DNA of 64,000 nucleotides from Delphinapterus leucas. Taxonomy: Eukaryota; Chordata; Mammalia; Artiodactyla; Monodontidae. Positions 30,901 to 45,900 of the stretch are shown piece by piece. Position 1 is the stretch's first letter; every line of letters begins with the position of its first letter. The notes under the pieces are model-generated. The model did no database searches. It worked only from the letters and a program-made list of their open reading frames with translations, and was not told the origin of the DNA. The position numbers and the translations under genes are program-made. The DNA lies in assembly GCF_002288925.2 (NCBI RefSeq), contig NW_022098076.1, positions 66,181,332 to 66,245,331 on the forward strand, written 5' to 3'.

Positions 30901-33900
30901 TTGTGGGCTGTTACTGAACTTACAGTTGACTATATATCTCAGGTCTTTCCACGCTATTTGTTGTGAACCTGGGCCTATAATTGTAGGATTTGCATTTAAT
31001 CTTTTAAAATTTGGTCTTTATTAATTGTCCCACCATTCCAGACTGATATCTTAGTGATTCAAGACTGTCATTTAGCTTATTATCTATGCCTTTTGGTATC
31101 ATGTCACACACATTTGGATGCATGCTCTCTACTATTTTATCCAGATCATTGATAAAAATAATGGGGCAGACAGGAATAGGGATAAAGCCTTCACATAGAT
31201 TTTACTCACTAATCAGGCTCACACTGGTATTCTTTGTGTTGATAGATATCTTACTAGGAGACCAATGGTGTATGTAGTGGGTATGAATTATATAAAAGGA
31301 AATCATCTAGTTTAAAATAATTGTTTGAAGTAATTATTTTAAGAATTAAGTTTTAAAGAATTAAATTTCAAACTTTCCTTTTTATTTCTACATTTTAAGT
31401 TTCAAAATTGCCTTTTTATTCCTATATTATTTTCCTTAATTTTATTTTTAATTTATTTTTCTTATACCATGAAAAAGATCAAAATTATTTTTAACATTTA
31501 AATTATTATTAAATTACTTTAAAAGTGTTATTAAGCTTCTTTTCATGAGTTACCACAAAATTTTAAAATGTTCGTTATTTTTCATACCTTTGCATTGTGA
31601 AGCACATCTCATCATATATATATATATAATATATATACATATATATACATACATACACATATATATTAGATGCTCAGTAAATTTATTGATGACCTATTTT
31701 TATTTTAATACATATTTATTAATATATATTTACTCATTAATTTATTGAGCACCTACTAGATACCAAGCATTGTGCTTGCAAACAAAGGTCTTCCCTCAGG
31801 GGGACCTTCTTATTGAGGAGCCAGGAATTTTGTCTTCTAAAGGAATGACAACATGATACAGGAACTCAAGGGATGATTAGTCCTGGGACTTCCCTGCCTG
31901 GTGGTCCAGTGGTTAAGACTCCATGCTCCCAATGCAGAGGGCCTGGGTTCCATCCCTGGTCAGGGAACTAGATCCTGCATGTTGCAACTAAAAGATCCTG
32001 CATACCACAACTAAAGATCCCGCTTGCTGCAACTAAGACCTGGCACAGCCAAATAAATAAATAATTTTTTAAAGGAATAATTAGTCCTTTGAGACACAAT
32101 AAGATGGTAGACAGTTTCCAGCCAGCATAGTAAATCTTTGAGAAAGTTAGATACTGTTGGAGAAATGTACTGATTTATTTTAGAAGCCATAAGACACACA
32201 CAAGACACACACAATACTTCACTGAAAATGCTTAACCAAATTTCAAGGAATAAAATCACTCAATCAAAACCCCAAGCTTAATGTAATTATCTGGGTGGTT
32301 TTAGTTATACTTAACTACTCAAATAGAGTCAAAGCCCCGTTTTACCTTCATACTGGAATCATAGCATTTCTCTGTTTAAGGAATGTCTTCCAAATTAAAG
32401 AGAAAAAAAGAGCACTGTAAAAACTTTGTAGAATTTCTTCCTCTAAAAGCGAAGCAAAATGCTATTGATGTGTCTCTGCTGTTAGTATTTGTCCACACAT
32501 GGTTCCTACCTTCTGTCCCTATGGAGAGCATTAATGGATTCGTGAGTCCTCCACAGTTCATTCCTAATGCTGACTATGGTCTAGAGAAGCGAGAAATAGA
32601 GAAAATAAGTTTTTGGGTTGAATTTAACCCATATTCCTAAAAATTCATAATAACATGATAATGATATTTCAAAAAAATTTCTTTTTCAAAAAGTGACTGG
32701 TGGGCTTCCCTGGTGGGACAGTGGTTGAGAGTCCGCCTGCCGATGCAGGGGACACGGGTTTGTGCCCCGGTCCGGGAAGATCCCACATGCCGCGGAGTGG
32801 CTGGGCCCGTGAGCCATGGCCGCTGAGCCTGGGCGTCCGGAGCCTGGGCCCCCAAACGGGAGGGCCCAAAAAGGAGAGGGCCCCGGAAAGGAAAAAAAAA
32901 AAAAAGTAATAGTAGTCTTTTGCCCGAGTTAGGCTGCTGCTCAGAACGTCTCCTTCTCTAAAGGCATCTGCAAAAAGCAGTTGGGTTATTTTATTTCTCT
33001 TGGCTCAAGAAATCTTTCACTTCTACCTTCCACCTTCTACTGAGAGTTTCTTATCTTTCCATTGCTTGCGTACGGGGACTCATCACTACTCTTTGCATTC
33101 ACCAAGTCTCTTTGAGTTAATAATGATCAGCTCAGTTCTCATCTAGGATTTTCTCACCAAACCTTATCTCTCAAATCACAGTCTGGTTCCTGAATTGCAC
33201 CCCAAGAGCAAGTCCTGACCTGACCCAGCCTGGCTCAGGCTCCTGGGGCACCATGTACCAGCCCGTGGCACCCACTCATCTGAACGGGAGGTTGGATTTC
33301 ATTACTCTACATTTATAAGCAGCTGTGGCTTTACTCTGTGGCCTTTTCTCCTCCCTACAAATGATCTGAAGAGGGACTGGCCACCTTGAGAACATTCTTC
33401 CATGGGAACAGCCTACAAGAGGAAGAGAGTAGGGAAGGGAGAAAAAGTGAGCTACAGACTTGAAGTCACATTCTCTGGTTGTTACATGCTCTTTGTGGCC
33501 CTTCTGAGTGACCGGTGCCTCTCTGCCTCTTCATTCAAATATTCAAACAGTTTCTACATGCCTAGCATAGATCACTTTGAATCAGTGAGCTTTACATCAT
33601 TAATATCAATGTTATCATATGGTACATATCGTTATGCAACTGAGAAGCATTTCAGGTTAGCACATATGGACCTACCGTGGTATATCCAGAGAATAGATAC
33701 CATGGTTTATTTAGTCATTTGCAATGGAAAGACACTAAGCTATTTTCAACTTTTCAGAATTATAAGCAATGTTGCAATGAACAAAGTGGTACATGCCTCC
33801 TTGTGCATACATGTGCAAGGTTCCCAGGTTTTAAGTTTAATAGATACTAACAATTTGCCTTCTTTGGGCACACACATGTACGAATATTTGAATATTTGGA

Positions 33901-36900
33901 TGCATAGTATAAGGTCTGCAAAGATATACCCCAAAGAGATTACCTCTGGAAAACTCGGGACCAGATGTGGGCTGGGAATTAGGGCTGAAAAGGACTTTAC
34001 TCTTATCTGTAGTATTTTAACTTTCTTTAAGGCAAACAGATTCAGGTCTTATTTGTATAATTAAAAACGTTTTTCTTTTGAATCAAAGAAAGAAATGTAT
34101 TACATACAAAAGATAGGCTGTAGCAACTTTAAAAATGAGAAAGAGGTGACAGGGAGTAAAAAGAAAGTGAAATAAAGGAGGGAAAGCAAAACCTCTTTTA
34201 AATTTCTTGCCTCAGAACAAAGCAATGTTAAAGTGAAACAACCTGTCTCATTGTGAAAATGGCCTTTTTTCTTCTTTTATTCGAAGCAGGAAATGGAGCA
34301 GCTCTTCATTTGTCCCCACACATGTAACTCCTGCTCTCTGCCGGGCACTCCAGCCAGAGGCGTTCTTGGATGTGCAGTGAGGGGTGTCTGAGTGGTGCAG
34401 CTGCATGAGCTGCTGATGAAAACGCACACAGACCTGAAAAACCTCACCCAGAGGCAGTGCATAGGCTGCTCATTCCTGGGTGGTCACAAGACTTACTCTC
34501 CTCTTCACACTTCTACCAGGAGCAACTGCAGTATGAGAACTCGAATTTCTCTTTGATGGTTGAAAAACATCACAGATGATCATATTTTGAAGACCTCCCT
34601 TAGGATCTGACTGTACTGATTACAATGATGAAGGGACACCTACAAGTGGAGTTGCACATGGGAGGGCAAGTCAACAACTGATTGAAAACATGATAAAGGA
34701 GTTGCAGACCGTACGCTTAAAAAAAAAAAAAAAGAAGCATTTCTAATTCCTTTGATGAAAAAAATTTCACTGAGATTTTTAAAAAAAGTTTCTTCCCTCT
34801 TATGTTTCTTTCACTTTCCTCTCTCATCTCTTCCCTTTGAAAATTCCTGAACATTTTCTTTATGTACAGATGAACTAATTTTCCCTTTTTCCCTACTTTT
34901 TAATTACATTGAATCTTAGACAGTGAAGAGTCAAGTTAAGGTATTGTGGGCAGAAGAAAGCCTTGTCTGTAAGTAAGCTATATTTAGAAGTTTCGGGCAG
35001 AGACTTAGTATCTATGGACACTGGAGTAATTTAAAAATATCAAAATTGAATACAGCTTCCCTTTAGGATGTAGACTTGGGAAGAGTCCCCTCAAAGCTAA
35101 ACTTTATCCGTTAATTGTGCCTTAATTGTTCTTTTCCCCTTCGGACTCACCTGATGATGTGTGCTACTGCCATTGGTTTGTTGAGCCAGAGATACTCTTT
35201 GAGGTATTTGTTTGAAGGCCTCTGTGGCTGCTGTTTCTACTGGTCTAGTTGGACTTACATACCTTGGTGCTTCAGATCTATTGTACTGAATGGAGAGCCT
35301 GTTATAAAAGTAGAATTTTATGAGAGGTTGTAATAATTTTTAATGATCAGGTATGACATTGAGGAGAGTCTTTTTAGAAAATGTCAAATCAGCTAGTCAA
35401 TTTAATATCCCAAAATAGCAATAAAGTAGTTCAACTTTTTCCTCTGTGCTCTTTTCCAACTACTTAGTTGATATAGAGCTAAATAGCCAATAATAGGAAC
35501 AAAAATTCCATTTCCCTCCTTCTTGATAATCTAAAAATGAGAATGCAGAGAAGTTCAGGGATGACTACAGAAAATCCCCCAGGTCATCTTGTCCAGGTCA
35601 GATACTAGGGGTTCTAAGTGCAGATGTGTGTTTATTATGTCATATCTAAAAGAGCGTAGAATAGACTAGTTTAAGGTCAGGCATATTCCATTTTATACAA
35701 TTCCATTTAATTTCGTTCCCTTATTCAAAAACTATTTGAAGCATCTTACCATCTTGAGTTATTGCAGATAAAAAGACTTCTTTTAAAAAAAGCAGAGAAC
35801 TCCCTGCTCACAGAGACTTTACATGTAATGAACAGACAAATACACAATCATTTCTGACATAGTGCGATTATTTCTACAGAATGCAATGAGAGTATAGGGA
35901 AAGAAGCGATTACTCTGGTACACTTTAATTATGTGTTTAAGGAGTGGGCACTTTGGGGTAGAAAAAAGCATAACCCATGACTTCTTTGTCACACAGCTTC
36001 TGAGTAACACACTCTATTCCTACCCCGTCTCAAATCATTTTAACACCTTGGAGTTGTTCAACACCATCTTCTGCGTTCACACAGATGCTTACAAACAGCA
36101 AAGTACGTATTGAATTTGTTTTTGAAACAAAAATGGCATCATTCCATACACATAATTCTGCCACTTGCCTTTTTCTCTTAATGTATGATTATGAATGCCC
36201 TCTAGTATAGTAGATAGGTGCTAACATTTGTCCTTAAGTAGATTCACTATGTTCTCTTGTATGTTGTATCGTATATAATCGACCATTTATCTACCAGTGG
36301 ATCTTCAGTTTGTTTGTTTAGTGCCCCACCCTCCAATGCTACAACGTTTATCTTATTTTCTATGTAGTAATGCTCTTGTTCCTATAGGACAGAGTTCCAA
36401 AAATGGATCAAGGGCCAAATCTTGTGTACATTTTTATGTTTAGTAGGTACCATTCTTCTAAAGCCAATCTCTCCGCATGTGCATAGATTCCATCCCCCCT
36501 TGGCTGCCGAATGACATTGCTCCAACAATTCCCCTCTCTTGCACCAGATCATCAAGTTTTCCTGCTACAAACTCATCCCCTTCAGTATACTAACACGACG
36601 TTATTTTCCCCATCATAACCAAACATTTCTCTTAACTTCAGATACTCTACTACCTACACTAGCTCTTTGTTCCCCCTATAGCAAAAAAAAATCCTGGAAA
36701 GAATTTTCTTGTTTGGTGTCTTGAATTCCTCAACTCTCATTCTCTCTTAAACTGCCTCTGGTCTGATTTTTTTCTACAACCACTGTCCTACAATACTCTT
36801 TTTGAGGTCATCAGTGAGTTCCTCAGTGCTAAATCCAAAGGTCAATTCTTACTTGATCCAGCAGCAGCATTTGACACTGTAGACCATGCCCTCCTCCCTG

Positions 36901-39900
36901 AAACACTCTCTTTACCTGTCTTCCAGGATTCCTCATTCTTGGTTTTCCTCTTGCCTCATCCATCACTCTTTCTCAGCCTCCCTTGCTGGTTTTTCACCTT
37001 CTCTCCAACTGTGTCATGTGGAGTGTCCCATGATTCAGTTCTCGGTTTTCCTCTCTTCTCCATCTACACTGTCTATTTGGTGATCTCATACAATCCCATG
37101 GCTTTAAAAACCATGTATGTCGGGCTTCCCTGGTGGCGCAGTGGTTGAAAGTCCGCCTGCCGAGGAAGGGGACACGGGTTCGTGCCCTGGTCCGGGAAGA
37201 TCCCACATGCCGCGGAGCGGCTGGGCCCGTGAGCCATGGCCGCTGAGCCTGCGCGTCCGGAGCCTGTGCTCCACAACGGGAGAGGCCACAACAGTGAGAG
37301 GCCCGCGTACCGCAAAAAAAAAAAAAGAAAAACAAAAACAAACATGTATGTCAAAAATTCACAAATTTGATCTCCAATAGACTTTCTCCCAAATTCTGGA
37401 CACGAATGGAAAACTGCCTACTCAACATCTCCATGTGGATGTCTGAGAGACACGTCAATTCTCAACATGTTCCAAACTGAACTCCTGATCTTGCCCTATG
37501 ATTCTGTTCCACCGATAGCCTCCCCCATTTCAGATGACAGCAACTTTATCCTTCTACTTAATATAGCACCACCATGACCATACATCTAGTATATGCACAA
37601 GAATTTACCTCTAGATCTGAGGAAGAGAATATAAATTTTATGAATTGATTCAAGTATATAAGGAACCCTAATATATGACAAAGTTGGTATCTCATTGAAG
37701 TGGGAAAAGATAGATTGGTTATCCACCTGAAAGAAAGCAAGCTAGACCTTTGCTAAAATAAATTTCAAATGGGTTGAACATTTAAATTAAAATTCAAAAT
37801 AGAAACATTAGGAAAAAATTTAGGAAAATATTTATATAGCCTTGCTTCTACGCTGCCCCCTTTAGGCTATTGTCAGTATTTCCTCCTTCGCTCCGTTCAG
37901 CCACACTAGCTTCCTTGCTGTTCTTTGGAGCTGCCAGGCACATTCCTGTGTGTGTCTCAGTTAGCGGTATGCTTTTGCAGGTACCTGTAAGATTCACTCC
38001 CTCACCTCCTTAAATTTGCTACCAACACTCCCTCTAAGTCTTGCTCTCTCTTACCTGGCTCTTCGTTCTTTCTTTTACTTTAGTACTTTTAGCTTCTAAT
38101 ATATTATTATAATTCATGTATATGCCTATTTTTAATTGTCTAGTTTCCCCAGTAGAATGAAAGCTCCTTGAGATCTTCATCTCTTTTGTTCCCTGATATA
38201 TCCCAAGTGCCTAGAAGAGTGTTCACTAAAGATTTATTGAATGAATTATTTTTCAGATTATTTTCTGAAAAGTCTATAGCCATTTGTACTTCAACCAAAT
38301 GTCAAGGGCACCTAATTTCTTCCATGTTCACCAGCGCTGGACGTTATTCATTTACTCTTTGCCATTCTGTTAAAGAAAGTGATAATATCTCATTGGTCCT
38401 TTCATTGGCATTTGTCTAACCACTAGTTAAGATGAGCATATCTTTGTGTGTTTCATGGCCATGTGGAATTCCTCTTCTGTGATTTTGCCTATTTATATAC
38501 TTGGAGTCTTTTCCTCCTTGCCCTCACTCTCCTCTTCCTCATTTTCTTCTTCCTTATTTCCGTTTCCTTCTCCTCTTCCTTCTTCTTTTCCTCTTCCTCT
38601 TCTTCATCTTCTCCTTCTCCTTCTTCTTCTTTTTCAGTTTTTCCTATCAGTTTGTAGGGACCTTTCCATAGCATAGTTTATCCTCTTAGTGAAAATATTT
38701 TTCCAAGTCTGAGACGTAGTTTTGATTTTGTTTATAATATCATTTACCATGAGAAAATGTCTACATTCGCATGTCGTCATATATATGTGTCTTTCTATTA
38801 CTTCATGATTCCTTATTTTGTTGTCTTGCTTAGAAAGGTCTCCTCTAACCCCAGGTTTCCTAAATTTTTCTAATATTTTTATTTTAAACTATTTTTACAT
38901 TTAAACTTCAATCAATTTGGAATTTATTTTCGTTTATGGGGCAAAACAATGGATACCTGATGGATAGCCAGTTATGCATCTTTTTCCACTGAACTGAAAT
39001 ACCACCTTTCTCATATGTTAGGCTCTCATTTATGCTTGGATCATTAATCAAATTTTGTATTCTTATCCTCAGATCAATATACCCATTTCTGATTTATACT
39101 ATATTATTTGGTCATGGTGGCTCTAGAGTAAGTTTTAACGTCTGTTCAAGAACAACCCTTCTCACAATTTTTTTTTAACATCTTTATTGGAGTATAATTG
39201 CTTTACAATGTTGTGTTAGTTTCTGCTGTGTAACAAAATGAATCAGCTATATGTATACATATATCCCCATATCCCCTCCCTCCCACCCTCCCTATCCCAC
39301 CCCTCTAGGTGGTCACAAAGCACCGAGCTGATCTCCCTGTGCTATGCAGCTGCTTCCCACTAGCTATCTGTTTTACATTTGGTAGTGTATATATTTCCAT
39401 GCCACTCTCTCACTTCGTCCCAGCTTACCCTTCCCCCTCCCCATGTCCTCAAGTCCATCCTCTACGTCTGCGTCTTTATTCCTGTCCTGCCCCTCTCACT
39501 ATTTTTTATTTCCACAATTTTAAATATCCTTGTACCTTTATTATTTCAACATGTCTTCAAATTTATTTTATCTTATTTAAAAAACATCATGATTCTATTT
39601 GGAAATGCGTTTAATTTAAATGCAGTTCATTCTTATTATCCATGGTAGCTATGCTCTTTGCAGTCATGTGAACAATGAATTAGTGGAAACTGAACGATGG
39701 CTCCTGGGGGAAACACAGGGTTAGGATCTTGGAAGTCTGTGGTCAGAAAATTTTCATCAACCTATCAATATATAACCTTGTTTTTCATGTGTTTCTTTTC
39801 TTTTCTTTTTTTATTAGTTATCTATTTTATACATATTAGTGTATATATGTCAATCCCAATCTCCCAATTCATCCCACCCCCCACCTCCCATGTGTTTCTG

Positions 39901-42900
39901 TTTAAAGATATATGTATACTGTTTAATGTTTACTGTTGATTCATTAACAGTGAACCCATGTAACTCGTGTCTGAACGAAGCTTATTTCACACACGTATTT
40001 TTTGTTAAGACATATCATAGCCTTCTCGTGCCTAGGAACACTAGCCAGCACTTCAGCACCATGTTTGGAGGTTATTTGCAACAGTGAAATCACCAACAAA
40101 AAGCACAAAAATGTGAAAAACATGGCACAAGATAGACTGTGTAAAGGACGTGTTTATACTACAAGGGCAGAAATCAGAAGGCAGGGTGTCACTCAGTTCT
40201 ACCTCAGCTGTGCATCAGGCAACTCACATTATTTTGCCACTCTGTGCATGTCTGCAAATGACCAAAGAAGCATCGAGAGTACTGATTTTAAGGTTAATTT
40301 TTGAATCGTGTACATTGTTATGTTACTGTCTTCTCTTTTAGGAATTTGCTATGTTTCTCCCTTTTGCTCAGGTCTTATTTTCTGTATATTCAATCAAATA
40401 TTACAGCTTTCCTTATATGGGTTTTGTATCTTTTTTGTTAATTATTTTCTAGTTTCTTTAAAAAATAATTTTACAGATATTGTAAACGGGATTTTTATAA
40501 AATTTCTAGCTAGCTATTGCTGATATAGTGAAGAGCTATTTGTGCATACATATTTTATTTTCCACCACTCAAAACCAATTAATTCTACAGTTTTTGCTAG
40601 AGTTACTTGTGGTTTCTTGGGGATTCACAATCATATTAGCTGTAAATGGAAATAATTTTGTGTGTTTTTTCACAGTTTTTATATTCTTTTTTAGTTTTTA
40701 GTATATTTGTAAGAATGTTCCCAAAAAATATAATAATAGTGGTGATATTTGGTACCTGGATTTCAGTTATGTTTTTGTAAGTGAAAATATTATCAGTGTA
40801 AGCTATTGCATGGAATCCACGTTAAAAGGAAGGAGGCTTATTAGGATGAAGAATGTTTGCTGAATCAATGAATGAATTCAATATTACCATTTGGCAATAA
40901 CCATGAATCTCTTAGAAGATGGTCAGTACCAATGTGCCAACTTAATAGCAAGGATATGATTTTACCTATTATCACAATGTAAAATAGTAATATTCCACAT
41001 TAATTTCTCCTTGACCAATCACTAATCAGAATTTTTGAATTCATCAGTATCTAGGCTAAAGTTGAAATTATTCCATTAGAATTTTACTTTGGTGAACAAC
41101 TCAATTGTACTCTGGTGAACAGAATATAACACACCAACATTTAAAGAACGTTTAGCTTTGCGTAGGACATGCAATTCCCTTTCCTCATCTTGTCTCCACA
41201 AATATTACTCCGGGAATAGGAAGGACAGGTGTTCCTTATTCTCAGGTGAAGAAACCAAGTCTTAGAAACAGTCCCCGAGGCCACACACAGAGTTGGCTGA
41301 GAACAAGACTTCTGCGTCTCTCTGTCAAAGGTTCAAACTTCACTAACTTCTTCCAACACTGGGTAATTACTCCTTGAGACACTTTCATACCCCATTCTAA
41401 AAGACCCACTTTATCAATCAATTCATTAATCCCTCCATCATGCATCCATCCATTTTATTACTCGGTCCGTCAGTCATTCAACAAACACTTATTGAGCATT
41501 TATCATATTCAGACATTTTTACAGATTCTGGAAATACAACTGGAGACAATAAAAGTTTCTTCCCCCGATGGAACTTACATTATCGAAAAAATATTTTAAA
41601 TAAAAGTGAAATTTGTATAACGTCAGATGCTGATGAAGTGCTTTGAAGAAAAATAAAGCAAGGGAGGAGGATTGCGAGTGCCAGAGTGGGGACGGGGGCT
41701 AAAATGATAAATGGGTGGTCAGGAAAGGCCTTAAGGATGAGATGACATTTGAGCAGAACTTTTGCAAGTATTTAGGAGGTAGGCGTCAAGTCATACAGAG
41801 AAGTGGTCTAGGAACATGAATTCTTTTTTTGCAGTACGCGGGCCTCTCACTGTTGTGGCCTCTCCCATTGCGGAGCACAGGCTCCAGATGCGCAGGCTCA
41901 GCGGCCATGGCTCACGGGCCCAGCCGCTCCGCGGCATGTGGGATCTTCCCGGACCGGGGCACGAACCCGCGTCCCCTGAATCGGCAGGCGGACTCTCAAC
42001 CACTGCGCCACCAGAGAAGCTCTAGGAATATGAATTCTTTAAAGTAAAGGTTTACGTCTTAAGAGTGGGGGGATCTGGCTTAGTCTCATGGGGAGGAGGG
42101 AGGAATCAGGGCTGGAGCACAGAGGTTGGTGGGGAGATGACACTGGAGAGGTTCCCAGGGTAGCTCAAACATGCAGGAGTTTTCTAAGTCATCTTACAAC
42201 TTTTAGGTTTTAGCTTAAAAACAATGGGAAGCTAATGGAGGGGTTTAAGGCACAGAAGTTTGGGAAAAATGAGTGCGTGAGGAATGCCATCATATTCTGA
42301 ATTTGTAAAAGATCAGGCAGGCTTCTGTGGCCAAAAGAAATGCACAGAAGAGCATGGATCTTTGTGTTCTATGAGCATGGAGGGATTTAGACAAGATCTC
42401 AAGTATTCAATAAATCCAGCTGGTTAATTGTCTTAATTTACTGTCACCCTGTCAGGGAAAGGTGAAATAAATGGCCTGAAGAAGACAGATGAATTGGCAT
42501 CTGATATCTTTGTTTCTATTTTTTAATTTAAATTATTTGTACTCTATTAAAGCTATACATCAAGATGATATCCAAATTCTCGAACCTTAAGAATACATTG
42601 GGGCTCCCCTGGTGGCACAGTGGTTAAGAATCTGCCTGACAATGCAGGGTACACGGGTTACAGCCCTGGTCCGGGAAGATCCCACATGCCACGGAGCAAC
42701 TAAGCCCGTGTGCCACAACTACTGAGCCTGCGCTCTAGAGCCCGTGAGCCACAACTACTGAGCCCACTTGCTACAACTACTGAAGCCGGCGCGCCTAGAG
42801 CCTGTGCTCTGCAACAAGAGAAGCCACTGCGATGAGAAGCCCGCGCACTGAAGAGTAGCCCCTGCTCGCCGCAACTAGAGAAAAGCCCACGCGCAGCAAC

Positions 42901-45900
42901 GAAGACCCGATGCAACCAAAAATTAAAAAAAAAAAAAAAAAAAGAATACATTGATAACCACCTGCTAGGAAAATGTGGTACAGGTATAAGGCATGGCATC
43001 TAATGCGAAGTCAACATGCATTTTTTTTCCCTTTAAAGAGCTGTAAAAATACATTAAATTATGCCAAACTGTAAAAAGTGACAAAATGACCACAGAAATA
43101 GGGTCTGGGATCGAGAAGGAAATATGCTGGTAGATGTCTGAGAAAAGTTTAGAGAATTACAAAAGAAATTAATAAATGAATACCAATTTGATTAAAGTGA
43201 TCTATTCTTATACTTCTGGTAGATAAAATAAGAGTGAATGAATTATTCTGGGTTTTCTTCTCCCAAAAGTCTGATGATCATAATCCCATGGAAACAGTAC
43301 CTCTTTCCTTTATCTTCTGAAATTTTAAATTATAAAGAAGGAGTTACTTCAGTAGTTAAGGTCATGAAGACTTTTTCTTTTTTTTTTGCGGTACGCGGGC
43401 CTCTCACTGTTGTGACCTCTCCCGTTGCGGAGCACAGGCTCCGGACGCGCAGGCTCAGCGGCCATGGCTCACTGGGCCCAGCCGCTGCGCGGCATGTGGG
43501 ATCTTCCCAGACCGGGGCACAAACCCATGACCCCTGCATCGGCAGGTGGACTCTCAACCACTGCGCCACCAGGGAAGCCCCACGAAGGCTTTTAAAAAGT
43601 CATCTTTAGGCTGGTGCTCAGGTATATGATGGGCGATCTCAGATACCAGTGGTGCTGGGACATCCTTTGAGATGACCCTCTGAAGCATAGTTTGGCATTC
43701 TGAATTTTGAGGATTAACAAAATTCACAACTTTTGATGCAATGGTTTTACCTGAGAGAATTTTTCTTAATAAAATATAAGAAAATGCGTGTGTAGGGATG
43801 TTGACTACAGAATTTTGGTGGGGGACAAAATTTGAAAATAACCAAAATGTTAAGGGATTGCTTGTGAATTATGGCACTTCCTTATAAGGATAAGAGTGAG
43901 GTCATTGAAATGATATTTTGGAAGCTAATGACAGGGAAAATACTCTCCATTTAATGTAAATGGAGAAAAGGTTGAAAAGTTGTATCTGTAGCATAATTCC
44001 TGATCTGGTAATGCTGAAATGTGAATAGCACTCACCTGTGAGTAATAGAATGTGTCTTTCTTTTCCTTTTATAAAAAATAAGTATTAATTCTGAATTAGG
44101 CTTTCAAAAGTAACCCAACAAAAAAGAAAGATGTTGGAGAAAGTTATTCAAATACTCTAATATTAAAAATCTTCTGTGTCTGTCTGAGGTCGTTAGTTGG
44201 GATAACTCTAAATGATTGGATGGGCCACTTACAGGTATTTTTGTCTCGCGGTCTACTTTAAAATTAAAGGTCGCTTCTGGAGGGGAACAGCATCTTTACC
44301 CCTCCCCTGCTTGCTGACTTCATAACCTAGTACCCAGGCTCTGGGTTGCTAACCTGCACAACTGTCACTCAGAGACACTCACCTGGCCTGTGCCTGGTTA
44401 GCTACATCCCTTGGATTCACCTGGTCCAGCAGCCACTGCCTTCTCGCAGCTTCTTTCCTCCTACAGCGCCCTTGGAGCAGGTTGTTTCTGAGGGTCCTGA
44501 GGAAGAGTTTTGTATTGTCTTTTGTTGACATCTGCTGGAATGGCCAACAGAACAAGGGGCATCAGATCAGTCTTAAAGTGGTATTCTTTCCTTACGTGGG
44601 TGGATTGGCCGCCATGGAAGTTTCTGAAATTATTTCACTTACCATGATGTCCACAGAAAAATCATCTTACTTCCTTACTACCTGAATTTCTTCACATCCT
44701 CTCTCTATACACATACATATAGTATATGTTTCCGAATTAAATACCCCCCAACTTCTACAAAAACTCCTCTTGCTTAGAGCAACCCAGGAATGGGGAAGGT
44801 TAAAGCTAGAAGAAGGTATGAAAGCTAGAAGAAGGTATGAAAGAAGACTAAGCCTGTGGTTACTAATTTGGAGGATTCCTCTGAGATTTTATTTCCAGAA
44901 AAATCCTCATACATTTAGTCTTGTATAAAATATCAGTGGATTCTCAGACCACCTGAAGTCCCCCCCACAGGTAAGGCAAAAGGAAACAAAGCAACGAGAC
45001 CTTTAATTAAAAATATTCAACCCTTGAAATCTAAAGTGTAATAACAAAATGACCACATGGTGTCAGTCTAATATCGATAAGCCCTATTTCTCCCCAGACT
45101 TTTAGAAACAAGAGGATCATAGGCCAATAATCTGAGGATCTGGGTTAATAAAATTTAGTAAAGCAATATCCATTGAAAATTATTTGGCAAGATTGAGGCA
45201 CATGACTTTTGTGGACCATTCATGGTAAAGAGAGAATGAGGGGAGAACTGTCCTCAGTAAAGGTAATTAATCAATATTTTTCACTATTGTGAAATTTGGG
45301 GATGAGGCCATCTGCATGGAGAAATGGATTCATACTCAGTGATGAAAAGAGAGTGTTCTTTCGGGAAAAATTGAAATGCTCTCTGCTTTAAAATTATCCT
45401 ATTTCTCTTTCTTCTTAGCAAGAGCTGAATTCTCTATTATAAATTTCTTTAAAATATTTTGAAAGTCAGCTATGAAGTCTTAGTTTTACACTTTTCCAGT
45501 CAAAACTGAGATAGAAATCTTTCTCTTTTGTTTTTCCTAAGGAAAAAATTTCTTGAATTTTAGTGCTCAGGAAAAGACATGTTAAAAAAGAAAATTCCCA
45601 AAATGTACTAACAACTAGAGGCCTTGATGCATCATTTTACCAAACCAGGGCTTTTTCCTTTGAATTTGTATCCATTTCCAATGCCTCTCCCCTCTTACCG
45701 CTCAGATATTTTCTAGTACACAGTAGGAGTCAATGGCTTCAGATTAGACTCTGGCCTTTTCTTATCCCCAAAAGGTTTATTAAAATCTACAGTGTAAAGA
45801 AAGTATATGTATATTGAGAGATATTTAAGGTTGAGCTTGCCACTTCCTTAGTCTTAAATATTATATGTATGAAAGGAGCAGAACCTGTGGTTTTCCAGGA

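Larger units (their letters stand above)
28434..44382 (-). other. DYTN intron 9
   Basis: At 16 kb this is the largest intron in view. It holds seven CHR-type SINEs, L2 and L1 remnants, a pyrimidine tract, and unassigned stretches at 30000-31600, 34100-36090 and 40000-41150. Confidence 0.85.

Noticed and set aside
33402..34064. 220-codon open frame on the plus strand, the longest in the window
   Set aside because: It runs through reverse-oriented LINE sequence, has no recognisable domain and no splice or promoter context.
38446..38676. Leu/Ser-rich frame suggesting a membrane protein
   Set aside because: It is the translation of a pyrimidine microsatellite.
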